This document shows positions 28,709 to 32,413 of a DNA stretch of 32,413 bases, piece by piece. Each line of letters starts with the position of its first letter. Position 1 is the first letter of the stretch. The notes beneath the pieces are model-generated. The model did no database searches. It was not told where the DNA came from and saw only the letters and a program-made list of their open reading frames with translations. Origin of the DNA: Phycisphaerae bacterium (GTDB lineage Bacteria > Planctomycetota > Phycisphaerae > Phycisphaerales > SM1A02); contig PAQL01000012.1 of the NCBI GenBank assembly GCA_002709295.1, positions 235,717 to 268,129 of the forward strand, in the 5' to 3' direction. The position numbers and the translations under genes are program-made.

Positions 28709-29572
28709 TCAGCGTCTGCGGCGAGGAGCGATGAATCCCATCGCCATCGGCAGCACCGCGAGGCCGATCGGCCCCGGCACCACGGGCATGGACGAGCCTT
28801 GAAGGCCGATCGTGATGTTGACCCATTCCGCGGTGGGGGCGATCTCGTTGAATCGAAGCAGGAACCCGAGGTACTGATTCGCAGGCAGGGTCAGCACCCC
28901 TCCGTTCCCACCGTGCGGATCCCCGAAGATGTCGCCGAGGTCGATCACGTCACCGGGACCGCCGCCTCCGGAACCGCCGTCACCGGGGTCGTCGCCGGGG
29001 TCGTCGCCGGGGTCGTCGCCGGGGTCGTCGCCACCCGAATCACCGCTGCCCGGATCGGGCCAGCCGTCCAACGTCATGGTGATGCTGCCCTCGCAACCCA
29101 GGGAGACCCAGATCGGCGAGTTGTCCCCGTAGCCGTAATCGAAGTCGACCTGATCCAGCTCGGTGGCGAGATCCTCGCTCGACATCCCCTGATAGAGGCT
29201 GTTGGAGCCCTCGTACCAGTAGTCGATGCCGACCCCCTCGGGAAGACCCGAGATGTCGAAGAGGTCGATGTCCGCTCCCGGATTGCTGTAGTAGGAGTTG
29301 CACCCCGGATCGGAGATCCTGATCCAGGCGATCTCCTGGGCGGCCTGGCTCGCCATCAAGGCTCCCAGATCCACGGTGGCCACGGTCTTCTCGATCGGAT
29401 CCCCTTCGATCTCCGAACCGAGGAACTCGGAGTGGTTCCCCTGATATTCGTAGCCATCGGTTCCGTGTCCGAATCTGAAGTCACCCAGATCCAGCTCCCA
29501 GACATCGGCATGGGCGACCGAACTCATGGCGATCCCTGCAATGACAGAGGTCATGATCCATCTCTTCGACAT
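28709..29572 (-). CDS. Secreted protein with PEP-CTERM-like C-terminal sorting signal
   Basis: A 287-residue protein. Signal peptide with cleavage near SSVAHA|DV (residue 21). The body is acidic and aromatic with no recognised domain. A repeated GDDP stretch lies in the middle. The C-terminus reads VVPGPIGLAVLPMAMGFIAPRRRR: a V-P-x-P motif, one hydrophobic helix and an Arg cluster, the layout of PEP-CTERM-type sorting tags, which direct cleavage and anchoring after export by an exosortase. AAAGGTGA lies just before ATG 29572. It is 51 nt beyond gspF on the same strand; whether it belongs to the T2SS unit is unknown. The 232-nt gap to the plus-strand gene at 29805 must hold divergent promoters. 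Confidence 0.75.
   Translation of the reverse strand: MSKRWIMTSVIAGIAMSSVAHADVWELDLGDFRFGHGTDGYEYQGNHSEFLGSEIEGDPIEKTVATVDLGALMASQAAQEIAWIRISDPGCNSYYSNPGADIDLFDISGLPEGVGIDYWYEGSNSLYQGMSSEDLATELDQVDFDYGYGDNSPIWVSLGCEGSITMTLDGWPDPGSGDSGGDDPGDDPGDDPGDDPGDGGSGGGGPGDVIDLGDIFGDPHGGNGGVLTLPANQYLGFLLRFNEIAPTAEWVNITIGLQGSSMPVVPGPIGLAVLPMAMGFIAPRRRR
28985..29032 (-). repeat. 12-nt tandem repeat coding GDDP units
   Basis: Four identical 12-nt units (plus-strand GGGGTCGTCGCC) from 28985 to 29032, coding Gly-Asp-Asp-Pro. Exact identity indicates recent slippage. The linker probably varies in length between strains. Confidence 0.9.
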
Positions 29573-29804
29573 CTCTTCACCTTTCCCTATGTCGATCGGA
29601 GGGTGAGAAGTCCACTTCCCTTTCCCAGACCACCCGACCGATGGAATCATGAAGCGATTCGATCCGAGATCCACCCTGCAGGGGCTCCGGATCCCTTCAG
29701 GACTCCGTTGGTGAGGGTCGTGCGGGACGGATCGATGGTCCGATGCAGGCTGTGAGGGTCGGTCCGGTCGCACCACGACCGAAAACCCCTCGTAACATCC
29801 AGGG

Positions 29805-30731
29805 ATGCGAGTCGTCAGCCTGCTGCCCTCCGCCACCGAACTCCTCTGCGCCATCGGTGGCGAGTCCCTGCTCGTGGGCCGCAGCCACGAATGCGATCAT
29901 CCGGCCTCGGTGTCCGATCGTCCGGTGCTGACCGCCGCCCGGACCACCGCGACCACCAGCGCCGAGATCGACGCCGAAGTGAGATCGACCCTGGAGTCCG
30001 AGGACGCCTCAAGCCTCTATCACCTCGACGGCGAGGCCCTGGCCTCCCTCTCCCCGGACGTCATCCTCACCCAGGATCTCTGCGAGGTCTGCTCCATCGA
30101 TCTCGGCACGGTTCGAGGAGCCGTCGCGGATCTCGATCCACGACCCACGATCGTCAGTCTCGATCCGCGGACGGTGTGGGACGTGCTCGACGATCTGCTC
30201 GCGGTCGGCAAGGCGGTGGGACTCGAACCGGAGGCGGAAGCCGCCATGGTCGCGGCCCGCGAGGCGTACTGGTCCGCGGTCGACTTCGTGAATCCCTACG
30301 TGCCGGGGCCGGAGGTCCTGTTCCTCGAATGGATGGACCCGCCCTTCGTCGGTGGCCATTGGACGCCGGCGCTGATCGAGCATGCGGGTGGACGGCACTC
30401 GCTCAACACGGCAGGTGAGAAGAGTCGGCAGGTCACGGCGGAGGACATCGTCGCCAGTCAGCCTGATCGAGTGGTGATCTGTCCGTGCGGTTACGACCTC
30501 GATGCGATTCGTCGTGAACTTCCCGAACTGCGAAGACAGGACTGGTGGAATGCGCTCCCCGCGGTCGCGGACGGCGATCCCTCCTCCGTGATGCTGGTCG
30601 ACGGCAACCAGATGTTCAATCGGCCGGGCCCGCGTCTGGTGGATGCCTTCCGCTGGCTGGTCTCCTGGATCAACGATCGTCCGGAGGTGGCTTCGGACGA
30701 CTTCCCTGCGGTGCCGATGCCCCCTGCCTGA
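29805..30731 (+). CDS. Cobalamin-binding-like protein (BtuF / periplasmic-binding fold)
   Basis: A 308-residue protein of the metal-chelate/cobalamin binding fold (PF01497 type): RVVSLLPSATELLCAIGG at the start, VGRSHECDHP (24-33), SPDVILTQDLCEVCSID (83-99) and a C-terminal lobe with DRVVICPCGYDLD and MFNRPGPRLVDA. The DLCEVC cysteine pair and HECD are typical of the branch annotated as cobalamin-binding proteins in soil and marine bacteria. No signal peptide is seen, as in many of this branch, so it may act in the cytoplasm. The ATG at 29805 is set by the first conserved residues. No ABC permease or ATPase is adjacent. Confidence 0.8.
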   Translation: MRVVSLLPSATELLCAIGGESLLVGRSHECDHPASVSDRPVLTAARTTATTSAEIDAEVRSTLESEDASSLYHLDGEALASLSPDVILTQDLCEVCSIDLGTVRGAVADLDPRPTIVSLDPRTVWDVLDDLLAVGKAVGLEPEAEAAMVAAREAYWSAVDFVNPYVPGPEVLFLEWMDPPFVGGHWTPALIEHAGGRHSLNTAGEKSRQVTAEDIVASQPDRVVICPCGYDLDAIRRELPELRRQDWWNALPAVADGDPSSVMLVDGNQMFNRPGPRLVDAFRWLVSWINDRPEVASDDFPAVPMPPA

Positions 30732-30747
30732 CCCGTCGCGAAACCCC

Positions 30748-30778
30748 CTTTCGGCCTGCCCGAACGGCAGTCCGAAGG
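30748..30778 (+). terminator. Hairpin after the cobalamin-binding-like gene, weak terminator
   Basis: Stem CTGCC/GGCAG (30756-30760/30766-30770, loop CGAAC), one mismatch, then TTCGG/CCGAA (30750-30754/30772-30776). No T run follows, so it may stop transcription only with Rho or act as an RNA end protector. The rest of 30732-30893 should hold the clpB promoter; neither a CIRCE element nor a clear heat-shock sigma site was seen. Confidence 0.35.
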
Positions 30779-30893
30779 CGTTCACCCCTCGTTTAAGAGG
30801 CCCTGAACCACCTCCGTCACCGGCACGCCGATTGCGACTGGACAGTGGCGATGCAGCGGCCCCGAGCCGCAGCCGCCACGGAGACCACACTTC

Positions 30894-32413
<1,520 letters not shown>

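Noticed and set aside
29573-29804. Cobalamin riboswitch before the cobalamin-binding-like gene
   Set aside because: I could not find the B12-box or the expected conserved helices in this 232-nt gap.
30732-30893. CIRCE or heat-shock sigma promoter before clpB
   Set aside because: No TTAGCACTC-N9-GAGTGCTAA and no convincing CTTGAA...CCCCAT pair was found.

Overview
The window is GC-rich, densely packed bacterial DNA. It looks like a planctomycete of the Phycisphaerae type. The pointers are: a type II secretion (T2SS) operon with many acidic, low-complexity tails; an FG-GAP protein ending in Cys-rich 'GACC...GGTY/GGTW' modules plus a dockerin-like 'GDVNGDGVVDGADL' tail; a secreted protein with a PEP-CTERM-like C-terminus; and flagellar rod genes. 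Taxonomy is inferred from protein style, not from a marker gene.

Layout. At the left edge, on the minus strand, lie a small unknown gene, flgF and the start of flgG (1-1383). Divergent from them, on the plus strand, are a small Cys-rich protein (1640-1957) and a XerC/XerD-type recombinase (1917-2837). A minus-strand ACT-domain protein follows (2986-3372), then a plus-strand tRNA-Gln(CUG) with a recognisable promoter and terminator (3522-3672). From 28657 down to 3720 the minus strand carries a T2SS locus in the order gspF - (FG-GAP protein) - gspG - gspH - gspI - gspJ - gspK - gspL - gspM/C fusion - giant gspD - lipoprotein. Beyond gspF are a PEP-CTERM-like secreted protein (minus), a cobalamin-binding-like protein (plus) and the first part of clpB (plus, running off the right edge).

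The main object is the secretin gene at 4292-18556. It is one uninterrupted 14.3-kb reading frame of about 4754 residues. It has a signal peptide, an N0/STN-like domain, about 52 tandem N1-type (Secretin_N) domains by manual count, and a normal C-terminal secretin pore domain. Ordinary secretins have three or four N domains. If each unit forms a ring as in known secretins, the periplasmic barrel would be well over 100 nm long, far more than a normal periplasm spans, and would suit the wide, invaginated planctomycete periplasm. The neighbouring genes fit one machine: the inner-membrane platform (F, L), the pseudopilins (G-K), a protein that seems to fuse a PilO/GspM-like part to a GspC-like homology region able to touch the secretin N0 domain, and a downstream lipoprotein that could act at the outer membrane. 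No GspE ATPase gene and no separate gspC are in the window.

The operon also carries signs of rearrangement. The FG-GAP gene sits between gspF and gspG, and a 51-nt copy of the 3' end of gspF lies on its far side.
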